Source: Stenoxybacter acetivorans DSM 19021 (lineage in GTDB: Bacteria > Pseudomonadota > Gammaproteobacteria > Burkholderiales > Neisseriaceae). From it: a DNA stretch of 41,807 bases. The stretch covers positions 1 to 41,807 of the forward strand of contig NZ_JQKE01000022.1 of the NCBI RefSeq assembly GCF_000745895.1. The letters run 5' to 3'. Both the position numbers and the translations under genes were made by a program. The notes under the pieces are model-generated. The model searched no databases and was not told the DNA's origin. It was given only the letters and a program-made list of their open reading frames with translations. Below, piece by piece: positions 1 through 7,576 of this stretch; position 1 is the first letter of the stretch; every line of letters starts with the position of its first letter.

Positions 1-6
1 GTTCAT
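1..6 (-). other. possible start of a gene leaving the left edge
   Basis: The complement of positions 6-4 is ATG, preceded on the minus strand by an AAGGAAA ribosome-binding-site-like stretch about 8 nt upstream. Only two codons (Met-Asn) lie in the window, so no product can be named. The roughly 540 bp to its right would be its leader and promoter region. Confidence 0.35.
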
Positions 7-175
7 GTGTATTTCCTTCCCTGTTCTGAAAACGCATACGCTTTGCCGCAGTCATTCGCTTAAAATGCCGCTGACCCGGTATGTTGATTTGTTTGTTGTT
101 GAAACTGTTTGCGCTTTCACCACAAAACACAACAATAAATAACATTTACTCTAATCGCTTTGTCGGTGATTTTCT

Positions 176-189
176 TTGATGTAGGACAA
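176..189. promoter_or_regulatory. weak FNR-like half-matched palindrome
   Basis: TTGAT-N4-GACAA matches 8 of 10 positions of the FNR/CRP-type consensus TTGAT-N4-ATCAA. It lies about 170 nt upstream of the putative minus-strand start at the left edge. One degenerate match in AT-rich DNA is weak evidence, so this is only a candidate operator. Confidence 0.25.
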
Positions 190-266
190 ATTAAGTGTAC
201 TTTGATTTTAATTTTACACCTTGAAGATCGAATTAAAAAAAACCGTGCCGCCCAAAGCCATTTATC

Positions 267-293
267 CAAACGCATAGTGTTGTTATGCGTTTG
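267..293. repeat. perfect 10-bp inverted repeat (hairpin)
   Basis: CAAACGCATA (267-276) and TATGCGTTTG (284-293) are perfectly complementary around a 7-nt loop. There is no clean T-run on either side, so it is not a canonical intrinsic terminator. It may be an operator or an RNA hairpin. I see no gene in the rest of 1-545, which is AT-rich intergenic sequence. Confidence 0.5.
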
Positions 294-545
294 TGCCTGT
301 CATTAATTTTTGTCGTTAAATTGATTGAATACGCAATATTATAGCTAAAACACTATTCTCCACATATAGATACGACTTTTTATTCTGGTTTCTGTCATGT
401 AAACATGCAAGGCTTGATTGTTTCGGATTGCTGCGTTTTGCTGGACTCAGTATAAATCATTTTGCCGTCTGAGATTATTTTAAAGAAACCCCGCCGATTA
501 TTTGGCAGGATTTCCGATTGGCTTGCCGAACCGCAATCCGACTTT

Positions 546-1229
546 TTACTCCGCTTTCAGGCAGCCTGATTGTGCCATGGAAACCGCGTTGTCTTTGGTA
601 ACAATAAAATGATCCAAAAGACGAATATCCAGTAAATTCAAAGCCTTTTGCAAACGGTGTGTAAATGCAATGTCTTCGGCAGAAGGCACGGCGTGTCCGC
701 CCGGGTGATTGTGTGCCACGATAACGGCGGCGGCGTGCTGCCTTAGTGCCAATGCGGCAATTTCGCGCACATACACTGTGTTGGCATTGACTGTACCGCG
801 CGTTAATTCTTCCGTATGCAGCAATTGGTTTTGCTGGTTTAACAGCAAAGCCAAGCTTACTTCCACTTTTTCGTGTCCGATACGCAAACGCAAATAATCC
901 GCCACCGTTTTAGGGCGGTTAAAAATCGGGGTTTGCGTTATTTCTTCCGACAACAACCGCTTGCCAATTTCGCGCACCACCGCAAATTGGGTAAAACTCG
1001 CCATGCCCATGCCCTTGCAAGCACACAATGCTGCCGAATCTGCTTGGAATAAAGCACTTAACCCGCCGAAATGGCTGAGTAAATCCCGCGCCAGTGCCAC
1101 TGCGCTGCAACCTTGGATACCGGTGCGCAATAAAATTGCCAGTAATTCTGCATCGCTCAATGACGATGCACCCAATGTCAATAATTTTTCACGCGGCCGC
1201 TCGCTCGTTGGCCAGTCTTTGATGCTCAT
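546..1229 (-). CDS. radC: RadC family JAB-domain protein
   Basis: The protein has 227 aa, the usual RadC length. An N-terminal UPF0758/RuvA-like helical part (about 1-95) precedes a JAB1/MPN metalloprotease-like domain. The metal-binding motif H173-N-H175-P-G-G and a downstream Asp186 are intact. Despite its name, RadC has no secure DNA-repair role; the family is often linked to recombination and competence. I chose the ATG at 1229 because the protein then begins MSIKDWPTSERPREKL, typical of the family, with AAAGG upstream. The frame stays open 49 codons further to 1376, but that stretch does not look like RadC. An uptake sequence (556-567) overlaps the last codons. The gene stands alone on the minus strand. 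Confidence 0.93.
   Translation of the reverse strand: MSIKDWPTSERPREKLLTLGASSLSDAELLAILLRTGIQGCSAVALARDLLSHFGGLSALFQADSAALCACKGMGMASFTQFAVVREIGKRLLSEEITQTPIFNRPKTVADYLRLRIGHEKVEVSLALLLNQQNQLLHTEELTRGTVNANTVYVREIAALALRQHAAAVIVAHNHPGGHAVPSAEDIAFTHRLQKALNLLDIRLLDHFIVTKDNAVSMAQSGCLKAE
556..567 (-). repeat. DNA uptake sequence (AG-simDUS type)
   Basis: TTCAGGCAGCCT is the complement of AGGCTGCCTGAA. It lies inside the 3' end of radC and is one of more than 20 such 12-mers in the window. Confidence 0.85.
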
Positions 1230-1394
1230 TACGCACCTTTCAGATTGGAATAACAGCGGCAACCAAAACAACAAAAGCGAGCTTTCCCAATCACTCGCTT
1301 TCATTTCGTTCAACCATTTTAAACAACGATTTAAACAGCAAATTACCGCGTTACGTACCGCTTTTCGCGATAACAATTGATGCGTTATCAGTCT

Positions 1395-1411
1395 TTTCAG
1401 GCTGCCTGAAA
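1395..1411. repeat. palindromic DNA uptake sequence
   Basis: TTTCAGGC-T-GCCTGAAA is an inverted repeat about a single base and contains AGGCTGCCTGAA at 1399-1410. It lies between the radC promoter region and the MITE. The loop is too short for a normal terminator hairpin. Confidence 0.8.
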
Positions 1412-1429
1412 AACTGTGTCTGTCGTAAA

Positions 1430-1544
1430 TATAGCTGTACTATTATTTTTTCAAAAAAGAAAACATAGCCTATTCACAGATTTCAGATAATTAGCCGTAA
1501 TTTTTCTGGCTAGTCGTTTTGAAAAATTTAATAGTTTAGCTATA
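1430..1544 (+). mobile_element. 115-bp MITE, copy 1
   Basis: A 115-bp AT-rich element with no coding capacity is bounded by TATAGCTGTACTATTA and the complement of TATAGCTAAACTATTA, terminal inverted repeats matching at 14 of 16 positions. The reverse complement recurs at 34347-34462, identical except for one base in a T-run. The first 12 bases of one end (TATAGCTAAACT) also match the outer end of the IS481-type element at 41504, which is therefore the likely source of its transposase. A TA target duplication is possible because both ends read TATA. Confidence 0.85.
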
Positions 1545-1604
1545 AGCAAGCTGCGGCAAATCGTGTTTTACCGAAATGGCCTCAGCTGCGTTTTGTTAAA
1601 TCAA

Positions 1605-1814
1605 TCAAGCCGATGCGTCAAAACCCGCGTCTTCCACGGCATTGACCAAAACCGACACATTGGTTTGGGCTTCATCAAAAACAATGTCGGCGCGCTCTGC
1701 TGCCAAATCCACAGCGGCACTCTGTACGCCGTTTACTGCTTCAAGAACACGGACTACGGTTTTGGCGCAGCCTTGGCAAGTCATGCCGCTGATATTTAAA
1801 CTAATGTTTTTCAT
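1605..1814 (-). CDS. heavy-metal-associated (HMA) domain protein, CopZ-like
   Basis: This 69-aa protein is a single HMA (ferredoxin-like) domain. It carries GMTCQGC at residues 10-16, the MxCxxC metal-binding loop of copper chaperones and P-type ATPase N-domains. The family binds Cu(I) in the cytosol and passes it to CopA-type exporters. No copper ATPase or CueR-type regulator is nearby. The ATG at 1814 has a GGA-containing ribosome binding site about 10 nt upstream. It lies 52 bp upstream of the amiC stop and points the same way, so co-transcription with tsaE-amiC is possible. Copper specificity is inferred from the family. Confidence 0.88.
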   Translation of the reverse strand: MKNISLNISGMTCQGCAKTVVRVLEAVNGVQSAAVDLAAERADIVFDEAQTNVSVLVNAVEDAGFDASA

Positions 1815-1866
1815 AATGATTATTCCAATTTTGTTTGGTATTGTGTTAATGGGTATTCATGCGTGA

Positions 1867-3183
1867 TTACGAACGAGCCAATACCGCGGTGGCAAGATAG
1901 GTTTTCACTCCGGAAACGATTGACAACGCGGTTTGTTGGCGAAATTGGGTGCTGCCCAAAAGTTTTTCTTCGGTGGGGTTGGAAATAAATGCCGTTTCCA
2001 CCAATATCGAAGGAATGTCGGGGGCTTTCAAAACCGCAAAATTCGCTTGGTTCACAGTGTTGTTGTGCAGTTTATTGATTTTACCCAACGCGTTCAATAC
2101 GCCTTTGCCGAGCTTTAAGCTGTCGTTTACCGTAGCGGTTTGCGTCAAATCAAATAATGTATTATTAACGTGTTTGTCAGCGGAATAACTCACGCCGCCG
2201 ATTAAATCGGCGTTGTTTTGGGTTTGTGCCAAATATTTGGCGGCGGCATTGGTTGCGCCTTTTTGGCTGATGGCGTAAACGCCTGTGCCGCGTGCGGCAG
2301 GATTGGTGAATGCGTCGGCGTGAATTGAAATAAAGACATCGGCTTTCAATTTACGTGCTTTGGCAACACGCACTCCCAAGGGAATAAACACGTCTTCGTT
2401 GCGGGTTAAATAGGTTTTATAGCCCAATTCATCCAAACGTTTCTTGGTTTCACGGGCAATTGCCAACACCACGTCTTTTTCACGCAAACCGGAAGGTCCA
2501 ATCGCGCCCGGGTCTTCGCCGCCGTGCCCGGGGTCAAGCACAATAATCGGTTTGCGGTAAAAATTTTTCGGGCTGATAAAAACAGGCGTGTCTTCCGGTA
2601 TTTCAGGCGGAGCGGGGCGAACGGGCGGTGTGGGTGCTTGGGCAACGGTGGTTTTATCGGTGATTTTACTGGTGCCGTCGCTGTTGATTTTGCCTCGGTT
2701 GTAGTCTTGCAGCAAAGCCATTAAAGGGTCGGCTTCTTCTTGCTGCGTTGCGCTCGGGTAAAGGTCAATCACCAAGCGGTTTTTGAAATCGGCAACGGGC
2801 TTGAGCGCGAATACCTGCGGATTGACACTGGCTTTCAAATCCATCACCACACGCACTGTGTTTTCGTTGAATTGTCCGATGCGCACGCTACCGATATAGG
2901 GGTCAAACGGCAATACTTTTTGCGGCAGACTTTGCAAAACCGTATTGATACCAATGCCCTGTAAATCCAAAACCAATCTGCCCGGATTGGTTAAAGCAAA
3001 ATATTTGTATTCAATGGGCAGGTCTGATTCCAGCGTTAAACGTGTGTAAGCATTTGCCGGCCAAATCCGCACCGCCGTTACGTCTGCGGCAGCAGCCGTA
3101 TTCGCCCGCAAAAACGGCGATAAGCCCAACAACAGGCTGCCTGAAGAAAATTTCAACAAAGCCCTGCGGCTGATTGTTTTCAT
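1867..3183 (-). CDS. amiC: N-acetylmuramoyl-L-alanine amidase, Tat-exported (AmiC type)
   Basis: The 438-aa protein cleaves the amide bond between MurNAc and the stem peptide, splitting septal peptidoglycan at cell separation. The N-terminus MKTISRRALLKFSSG carries a twin-arginine signal (S-R-R-x-L-L-K) followed by a hydrophobic stretch, so export should use Tat; tatABC lies at 7365-8815. An AMIN domain (about 35-140) precedes a Pro-rich linker and a C-terminal Amidase_3 domain (about 210-435) with zinc-site signatures DPGHGGEDPGA and the later ETAFISNP. I chose the ATG at 3183 for its GGGGGAG ribosome binding site and because it starts the Tat signal. It overlaps the tsaE stop by 4 bp (ATGA), implying translational coupling. 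Confidence 0.93.
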   Translation of the reverse strand: MKTISRRALLKFSSGSLLLGLSPFLRANTAAAADVTAVRIWPANAYTRLTLESDLPIEYKYFALTNPGRLVLDLQGIGINTVLQSLPQKVLPFDPYIGSVRIGQFNENTVRVVMDLKASVNPQVFALKPVADFKNRLVIDLYPSATQQEEADPLMALLQDYNRGKINSDGTSKITDKTTVAQAPTPPVRPAPPEIPEDTPVFISPKNFYRKPIIVLDPGHGGEDPGAIGPSGLREKDVVLAIARETKKRLDELGYKTYLTRNEDVFIPLGVRVAKARKLKADVFISIHADAFTNPAARGTGVYAISQKGATNAAAKYLAQTQNNADLIGGVSYSADKHVNNTLFDLTQTATVNDSLKLGKGVLNALGKINKLHNNTVNQANFAVLKAPDIPSILVETAFISNPTEEKLLGSTQFRQQTALSIVSGVKTYLATAVLARS

Positions 3184-3680
3184 ACAACATCTCCCCCGAT
3201 ATTGTTCGGCAGTGCAGTCAGACAATTTTGCCCCGCCGGCGTTTGGGCATCAAAGTGCAGCAAGCGGCCGTTTTCATGGTGGGTGAATTGAATCAATACA
3301 TCGGCATCAGGAACATAATCGCCGCCCAATTTCGCCCATTCAATAAAATTCAGCGCGTGTTCGGTGAATAAATCATCTAAGCCCGCATCTTGCCATTCTT
3401 CCGGGCTTTGGAAACGGTATAAATCAAAATGATTTACTGCCGTTTCAGGCAGCCGATACGTTTCCACCAGCGTATAGGTTGGGCTTTTCACTGCGCCTGT
3501 ATAGCCCAAACCGCGCAGAATACCGCGCACAAATGTGGTTTTACCCGCACCCAAATCGCCGTTTAAACACACCAGCAAGGGTGCCTGCAAGTGCGCTGCC
3601 CACGCGCTACCGAATGCCGAAAGAGCCGCTTCATCGGGCAGAAAAAATGCGTGTTTATCGTGTTCATGCAGTGCAGCCAT
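3180..3680 (-). CDS. tsaE: tRNA threonylcarbamoyladenosine biosynthesis ATPase TsaE
   Basis: The 166-aa P-loop ATPase works with TsaB and TsaD to make t6A37 on ANN-decoding tRNAs. The Walker A motif GDLGAGKTT is at residues 41-49, followed by the family motif SPTYTLVE and by HFDLYR. The frame is open upstream to 3782, but the extra residues are unlike TsaE. I prefer ATG 3680 (MAALHEHDK), although its ribosome binding site is poor and the exact start is uncertain. The stop overlaps the amiC start, matching the common tsaE-amidase gene pair. The gene is divergent from murI. Confidence 0.9.
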   Translation of the reverse strand: MAALHEHDKHAFFLPDEAALSAFGSAWAAHLQAPLLVCLNGDLGAGKTTFVRGILRGLGYTGAVKSPTYTLVETYRLPETAVNHFDLYRFQSPEEWQDAGLDDLFTEHALNFIEWAKLGGDYVPDADVLIQFTHHENGRLLHFDAQTPAGQNCLTALPNNIGGDVV

Positions 3681-3846
3681 AGCAAGCCATTGAGTGCGCC
3701 GATTAAGGCATTTGGTAAATTTTTTTAGTTTTAACACGAAAAAAACCAAACGACAATAGCAAAACGGTGTATCGCCGAACACATTCGGCTACAATACCCG
3801 CCTTTATCTGCTTGCCTGAAACGGATAAATGTGTTTTTCAGGCAGC

Positions 3847-3875
3847 CTTTACTCATACGAAATCCCATCTATAAT
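3847..3875 (+). promoter_or_regulatory. candidate sigma70 promoter for murI
   Basis: A perfect TATAAT -10 hexamer lies at 3870-3875, 15 nt before the murI ATG. A weak -35 (CTTTAC, 3847-3852) sits 17 nt upstream, right after an uptake sequence. The 5' leader would be under 15 nt. Confidence 0.45.
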
Positions 3876-3890
3876 TGGCGTGTGAACACA

Positions 3891-4703
3891 ATGAATGCCT
3901 TGCAACAAAAACCGATAGGCGTATTCGATTCGGGCGTGGGCGGTTTAACCGTGGTGCGCGCCTTAATGGAACGTTTACCCAATGAAAACATCATTTACTT
4001 CGGCGATACCGCGCGCGTGCCGTATGGCGTGAAATCGCGCCACACCATCGAAACCTACACCGAACAAATTGTGTCGTTTTTATTGGAACACGATGTCAAA
4101 GCCTTGGTGATTGCCTGCAACACCATTGCCGCCGTTGCCGGACAAAAAGTACGTCAAATGGCAGGCGCGATGCCAGTGCTGGACGTTATCAGTGCGGGGG
4201 CAACCGCCGCATTGGCAGTAACCCGCAATCAAAGCATCGGCGTTATGGCAACGTCCACAACCGTAAACAGTAACGCCTACGCCCGCGCCATTCACGCCCA
4301 AAATCCGCAGGCACGGATTTTATCGCAAGCCTGCCCTCTGCTTGTGCCGCTGGTGGAAGAAGGCTGGCTGGATCACGAAGTAACCCGCTTAACGGTGCGC
4401 GAATACCTCAAACCTTTATTGGCGGAAGACGGCGTGGACACCTTGGTTTTGGGCTGTACCCATTATCCTTTGCTCAAGCCGCTGCTCAAACAAGAAGCCC
4501 CGCGTGTTACTCTGGTTGATTCAGCCATTACCACCGCCGAAGCCGCCGCCCGCGCCTTAGATGCCGCCAATTTGCGCAATCCGAACACCACAGGCGCAGA
4601 CTACCGTTTTTATGTAAGCGACATTCCCTTGCGCTTTCAAACCATCGGCGAGCGTTTTTTGGGACGCAGTTTAGAGCAATTGGAAATGGTATCGCTGGGC
4701 TAA
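3891..4703 (+). CDS. murI: glutamate racemase
   Basis: The 270-aa enzyme interconverts L- and D-glutamate in the cytoplasm to supply D-Glu for peptidoglycan. The two catalytic cysteines are present: C76 in VIACNT and C189 in LGCTHYPLL. The N-terminal FDSGVGGL loop with D13 is also intact. I chose ATG 3891 (MNALQQKPIGVFDSG) over an upstream in-frame ATG at 3831 because the TATAAT box at 3870 lies between them and family members start just before the FDSG motif. It is 24 bp from purN and probably forms an operon with it. Confidence 0.94.
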   Translation: MNALQQKPIGVFDSGVGGLTVVRALMERLPNENIIYFGDTARVPYGVKSRHTIETYTEQIVSFLLEHDVKALVIACNTIAAVAGQKVRQMAGAMPVLDVISAGATAALAVTRNQSIGVMATSTTVNSNAYARAIHAQNPQARILSQACPLLVPLVEEGWLDHEVTRLTVREYLKPLLAEDGVDTLVLGCTHYPLLKPLLKQEAPRVTLVDSAITTAEAAARALDAANLRNPNTTGADYRFYVSDIPLRFQTIGERFLGRSLEQLEMVSLG

Positions 4704-4727
4704 AGGACAAAAAAACAGGGCAGCAAT

Positions 4728-5369
4728 ATGAAAAAAATCGTTATTTTAATTTCAGGACGCGGCAGCAATATGCAAGCGGTTGTCAACGCCGATATTGCGG
4801 GCGCGGAAATTGCCGCTGTTATCAGCAACCAACCTGATGCGGCGGGTTTGGCGTGGGCAGCGGAACGCGGATTGACAACGGCGACGGTGAATCACCGTGA
4901 TTATGCCAATCGCGAAGCATTTGATGCGGCATTGATGCGGGTGATAGACGCGCATCAACCCGATTTGGTGTTGCTGGCGGGTTTTATGCGGGTTTTAACC
5001 GCTGATTTTTGCCGCCATTACCAAAACCGTTTAATCAATATTCACCCCTCACTGCTGCCCGCGTTTACCGGCTTACACACCCACCAACGCGCCATAGATG
5101 CCGGCTGCCGCATTGCCGGCTGCACCGTACATTTTGTTACCGCCGAACTGGATTGCGGTCCCATCATCGCACAAGCCGCCGTACCGATATTGGACGGCGA
5201 CACCGCAGACACCTTGGCGGCACGGGTATTGACAGCAGAACATCAAATATTGCCGCAAGCGGTGGCTGATTTTGTTTCAGGTAGCCTGAAAATTGACGGC
5301 AGCCGTGTGTTGAATCACCGCAGCAGTCAAATCCACAATATCGGCAATACAACCGTATTGTCGGTGTGA
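4728..5369 (+). CDS. purN: phosphoribosylglycinamide formyltransferase
   Basis: The 213-aa folate-dependent GAR transformylase transfers a formyl group from 10-formyl-THF to GAR, step three of purine synthesis. The GRGSN phosphate loop is at residues 10-14. The catalytic triad residues are N104 and H106 (INIHPSLLP) and D142 (ELDCGP). The protein is full length. A degenerate uptake sequence near 5275 encodes the VSGSLK stretch near the C-terminus. AGGGCAG precedes the ATG. The gene follows murI by 24 bp on the same strand. Confidence 0.94.
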   Translation: MKKIVILISGRGSNMQAVVNADIAGAEIAAVISNQPDAAGLAWAAERGLTTATVNHRDYANREAFDAALMRVIDAHQPDLVLLAGFMRVLTADFCRHYQNRLINIHPSLLPAFTGLHTHQRAIDAGCRIAGCTVHFVTAELDCGPIIAQAAVPILDGDTADTLAARVLTAEHQILPQAVADFVSGSLKIDGSRVLNHRSSQIHNIGNTTVLSV

Positions 5370-5407
5370 ATAAATATCAATAAAATCAGCAGACACAATA
5401 AAATCAA

Positions 5408-5890
5408 ATGAAAGCACATCAAATGCGCGAAGACCATACCATTCAAAAAGCCGACCAACATCAATTATCCATGTCGGTGTTGATGACTCCCTCTATGGCG
5501 AATTTCAACGGCAATGTTCACGGCGGCGATTTATTGAAACTACTTGATCAAGTGGCTTATGCTTGTGCCAGCCGCTATTCGGGCGAATACGTGGTTACTT
5601 TATCGGTGGACAAAGTAACCTTCAAAGAAGCCATTCATGTGGGTGAAATGGTTACTTTCTGGGCATCGGTGAATTATGTCGGCAGAACTTCTATGGAAGT
5701 CGGCATTCGCGTGGAAGCACAGAATATTCAGCGGCGCAGTATCCGTCACACCAACAGTTGCTATTTCACCATGGTGGCGGTGGATCAACACGGCAAACCG
5801 GTACCGGTGCAACCCTTGTGCTTGGCAACCGATGAACAGCGGGTGCGCTTTGAAGCCGCTGAAAAACGCCGTGCCGAACGTTTAAGATAG
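5408..5890 (+). CDS. acyl-CoA thioesterase, hotdog fold (YciA/BACH type)
   Basis: The 160-aa single-hotdog protein should hydrolyse acyl-CoA to free fatty acid and CoA. It has the hallmark NFNGNVHGGDLLKLLDQ helix region (residues about 34-50), with the conserved N-x-x-G-x-x-H-G-G-x-L and the active-site Asp, then the VDKVTF strand. Two in-frame ATGs (5408 and 5423) are plausible starts and neither has a strong ribosome binding site. It is 38 bp from purN on the same strand. Substrate chain length cannot be read from sequence. Confidence 0.88.
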   Translation: MKAHQMREDHTIQKADQHQLSMSVLMTPSMANFNGNVHGGDLLKLLDQVAYACASRYSGEYVVTLSVDKVTFKEAIHVGEMVTFWASVNYVGRTSMEVGIRVEAQNIQRRSIRHTNSCYFTMVAVDQHGKPVPVQPLCLATDEQRVRFEAAEKRRAERLR

Positions 5891-5995
5891 CCTTAGGCAT
5901 CACTCGGATAAAAGTCATCCGAAAGTCACTTATTTGTCATGAATTTGACTTACAATACATCAGTTTCAGCTCGCCGAACCGATTCGGAAAACAAC

Positions 5996-6334
5996 ATGGA
6001 AATTCAAAATTTATCTTCAGATTCAATATTATTGCAATTGGCTGAGGTGATGGAAACCCGCCGCCTTGCTGCACCGAGTGAATCGTATGTGTCGCAGCTT
6101 TTGCATGCGGGGCAAGACAAAATTTTGAAAAAAGTCATTGAAGAAGCGGGCGAAGTATTAATGGCATCAAAAGACGGAGACAACAGCCATCTGGTGAAAG
6201 AAATTGCCGATCTGTGGTTTCACACACTGGTTTTACTCACGCATCACGGCTTGCGCCCTGAAGACGTGCTGGCGGAATTACGGCAACGGCAAAATAGATC
6301 AGGGCTGGCTGAAAAAGCAGCACGGCAAAACTGA
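5996..6334 (+). CDS. hisE: phosphoribosyl-ATP diphosphatase
   Basis: The 112-aa all-alpha NTP pyrophosphatase hydrolyses PR-ATP to PR-AMP in histidine synthesis. The MazG-like metal-binding signature is visible as KKVIEEAGEVLMASKDGD and KEIADLWFH. I chose ATG 5996 (MEIQNLSSDSILLQLAEVME) for its GGAAAA ribosome binding site and for length (family about 105-115 aa). An in-frame ATG at 5939 would add 19 untypical residues. The other his genes are not in the window. Confidence 0.92.
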   Translation: MEIQNLSSDSILLQLAEVMETRRLAAPSESYVSQLLHAGQDKILKKVIEEAGEVLMASKDGDNSHLVKEIADLWFHTLVLLTHHGLRPEDVLAELRQRQNRSGLAEKAARQN

Positions 6335-6364
6335 TTTTAATTACTCCAATTAAAGAATACATCA

Positions 6365-7153
6365 ATGGCTTCTACACAAATTTCTATATCTGAGGATAAA
6401 ACTGCAAAACTAGCTATTTTGATTGACGCTGATAATGCATCTGCTCAAAACATGGAAAATATCTTGCAGGAAATTACCAAATTTGGCGAAGCAACAGTTA
6501 AACGAATTTATGGAAATTTTGTGGGCGGTGGTAGCAATTGGAAAAATGTAATAAACCGTTTTGCCATTAAACCCATGCAGCAATTTGCTTACACAACAGG
6601 CAAGAACGCTACTGATAGTTTTTTGATTATTGATGCAATGGATTTATTGTATAAAAACCTATTTGACGGTTTTTGTATTGTTTCCAGCGACAGCGATTTT
6701 ACTGCATTAGCCATTCGGTTAAGAGAAGAAGGTAAAATAGTTTATGGTTTTGGCAAAAAACAAACACCGGAATCATTCAGGAATGCGTGTACTCAATTTA
6801 TTTATGTGGAAAATCTGATTGAAATTCCGCAAACTCAAGTAACAGGACATAACACCGAACAAGAAAAATCAAATATCGAGCAAAAAACTGAAGAATCTTT
6901 ATCTACAGAACTATCTACATTGCCCACAGAAATCATCAGGAAAATATTTGAGCAGCAAGATGATGAATGGATTACAGCTGCTGTTTTAGGTCAGCAATGG
7001 AAATTACTGAAAACAGATTTTGATGCACGCTCATATGGGTATAAAAATCTTACCGACTTAATTAAACAGAATCCAAATATATTTGATATTAAAGAAATTA
7101 CAAATTCTAGCAATACTTACACAAATTTATATACCAAATTAAAAATAAAATAA
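6365..7153 (+). CDS. NYN-domain (PIN-like) ribonuclease with C-terminal OST-HTH/LOTUS domain
   Basis: The 262-aa protein has an N-terminal NYN/LabA-type domain (about 13-150). Its acidic residues are D21/D23 in ILIDADNA, D84, D90 and D109/D111 in SSDSDFT, the PIN-like metal-nuclease pattern. Residues about 152-182 form a charged linker. About 182-262 resemble an OST-HTH/LOTUS RNA-binding domain, with RKIFEQQDDEWITAAVLGQQ and a final conserved aromatic stretch. The family is thought to bind or cut RNA; no substrate is known here. The gene is visibly richer in A+T than hisE and tatA on either side and has a weak ribosome binding site, suggesting insertion or later acquisition. It lies 30 bp after hisE. 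Confidence 0.82.
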   Translation: MASTQISISEDKTAKLAILIDADNASAQNMENILQEITKFGEATVKRIYGNFVGGGSNWKNVINRFAIKPMQQFAYTTGKNATDSFLIIDAMDLLYKNLFDGFCIVSSDSDFTALAIRLREEGKIVYGFGKKQTPESFRNACTQFIYVENLIEIPQTQVTGHNTEQEKSNIEQKTEESLSTELSTLPTEIIRKIFEQQDDEWITAAVLGQQWKLLKTDFDARSYGYKNLTDLIKQNPNIFDIKEITNSSNTYTNLYTKLKIK

Positions 7154-7364
7154 AGTAGGTAACCTGAAAGCATTTTGTGACAAAATTGAAATCATTTTAT
7201 AAATGAAGGCTCAATAATCACGATTTTTCTCTATATCTATATTTACAACAGTACCATATTTTGTCATACAGTAATCAGAATATAACAGTTGCAACATTCA
7301 GCTGTTTTGGAGTAAAACAGAAGTATTAAACGTTTTTATTATTCATTTTATTTAGGAAATCATA

Positions 7365-7571
7365 ATGGGCGGTTTTTCAATATGGCATTGGGCATTGGTT
7401 TTGTTGATTGTGGTTTTGGTGTTCGGCACCAAAAAATTACGCAACGTCGGCAAGGATTTGGGCGGTGCGGTGCATGACTTCAAACAAGGCTTAAACGAAA
7501 GCGGCAACGCGGAAAAAGCCGCCAATGATGTGATTGAACATCAAAATCAAGACAACAACAAACCCGTTTAA
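7365..7571 (+). CDS. tatA: twin-arginine translocase subunit TatA
   Basis: The 68-aa protein has the TatA plan: a short N-terminus, one membrane helix (about 8-21, [13 protein letters not shown]), the FGTKKLRN hinge and an amphipathic helix with [12 protein letters not shown], then a polar tail. TatA oligomers form the protein-conducting element that moves folded proteins across the inner membrane. AGGAAA lies 8 nt before the ATG. tatB follows after 5 bp. The 211-bp gap upstream, after the NYN gene, should contain the tat promoter, but I see no clear -35/-10 pair. Confidence 0.96.
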   Translation: MGGFSIWHWALVLLIVVLVFGTKKLRNVGKDLGGAVHDFKQGLNESGNAEKAANDVIEHQNQDNNKPV

Positions 7572-7576
7572 ACACC

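Noticed and set aside
341-356. TATAGCTAAAACACTA near the left end, resembling a MITE terminus
   Set aside because: Only the first 10-11 bases match and there is no second end or internal MITE sequence nearby.
1230-1376. Upstream extension of radC by 49 codons
   Set aside because: The extension is not RadC-like, while ATG 1229 has a ribosome binding site and the family N-terminus.
7302-7320. CTGTTTT/AAAACAG inverted repeat before tatA
   Set aside because: Seven base pairs without a T-run in an AT-rich gap; too weak to call a terminator or operator.
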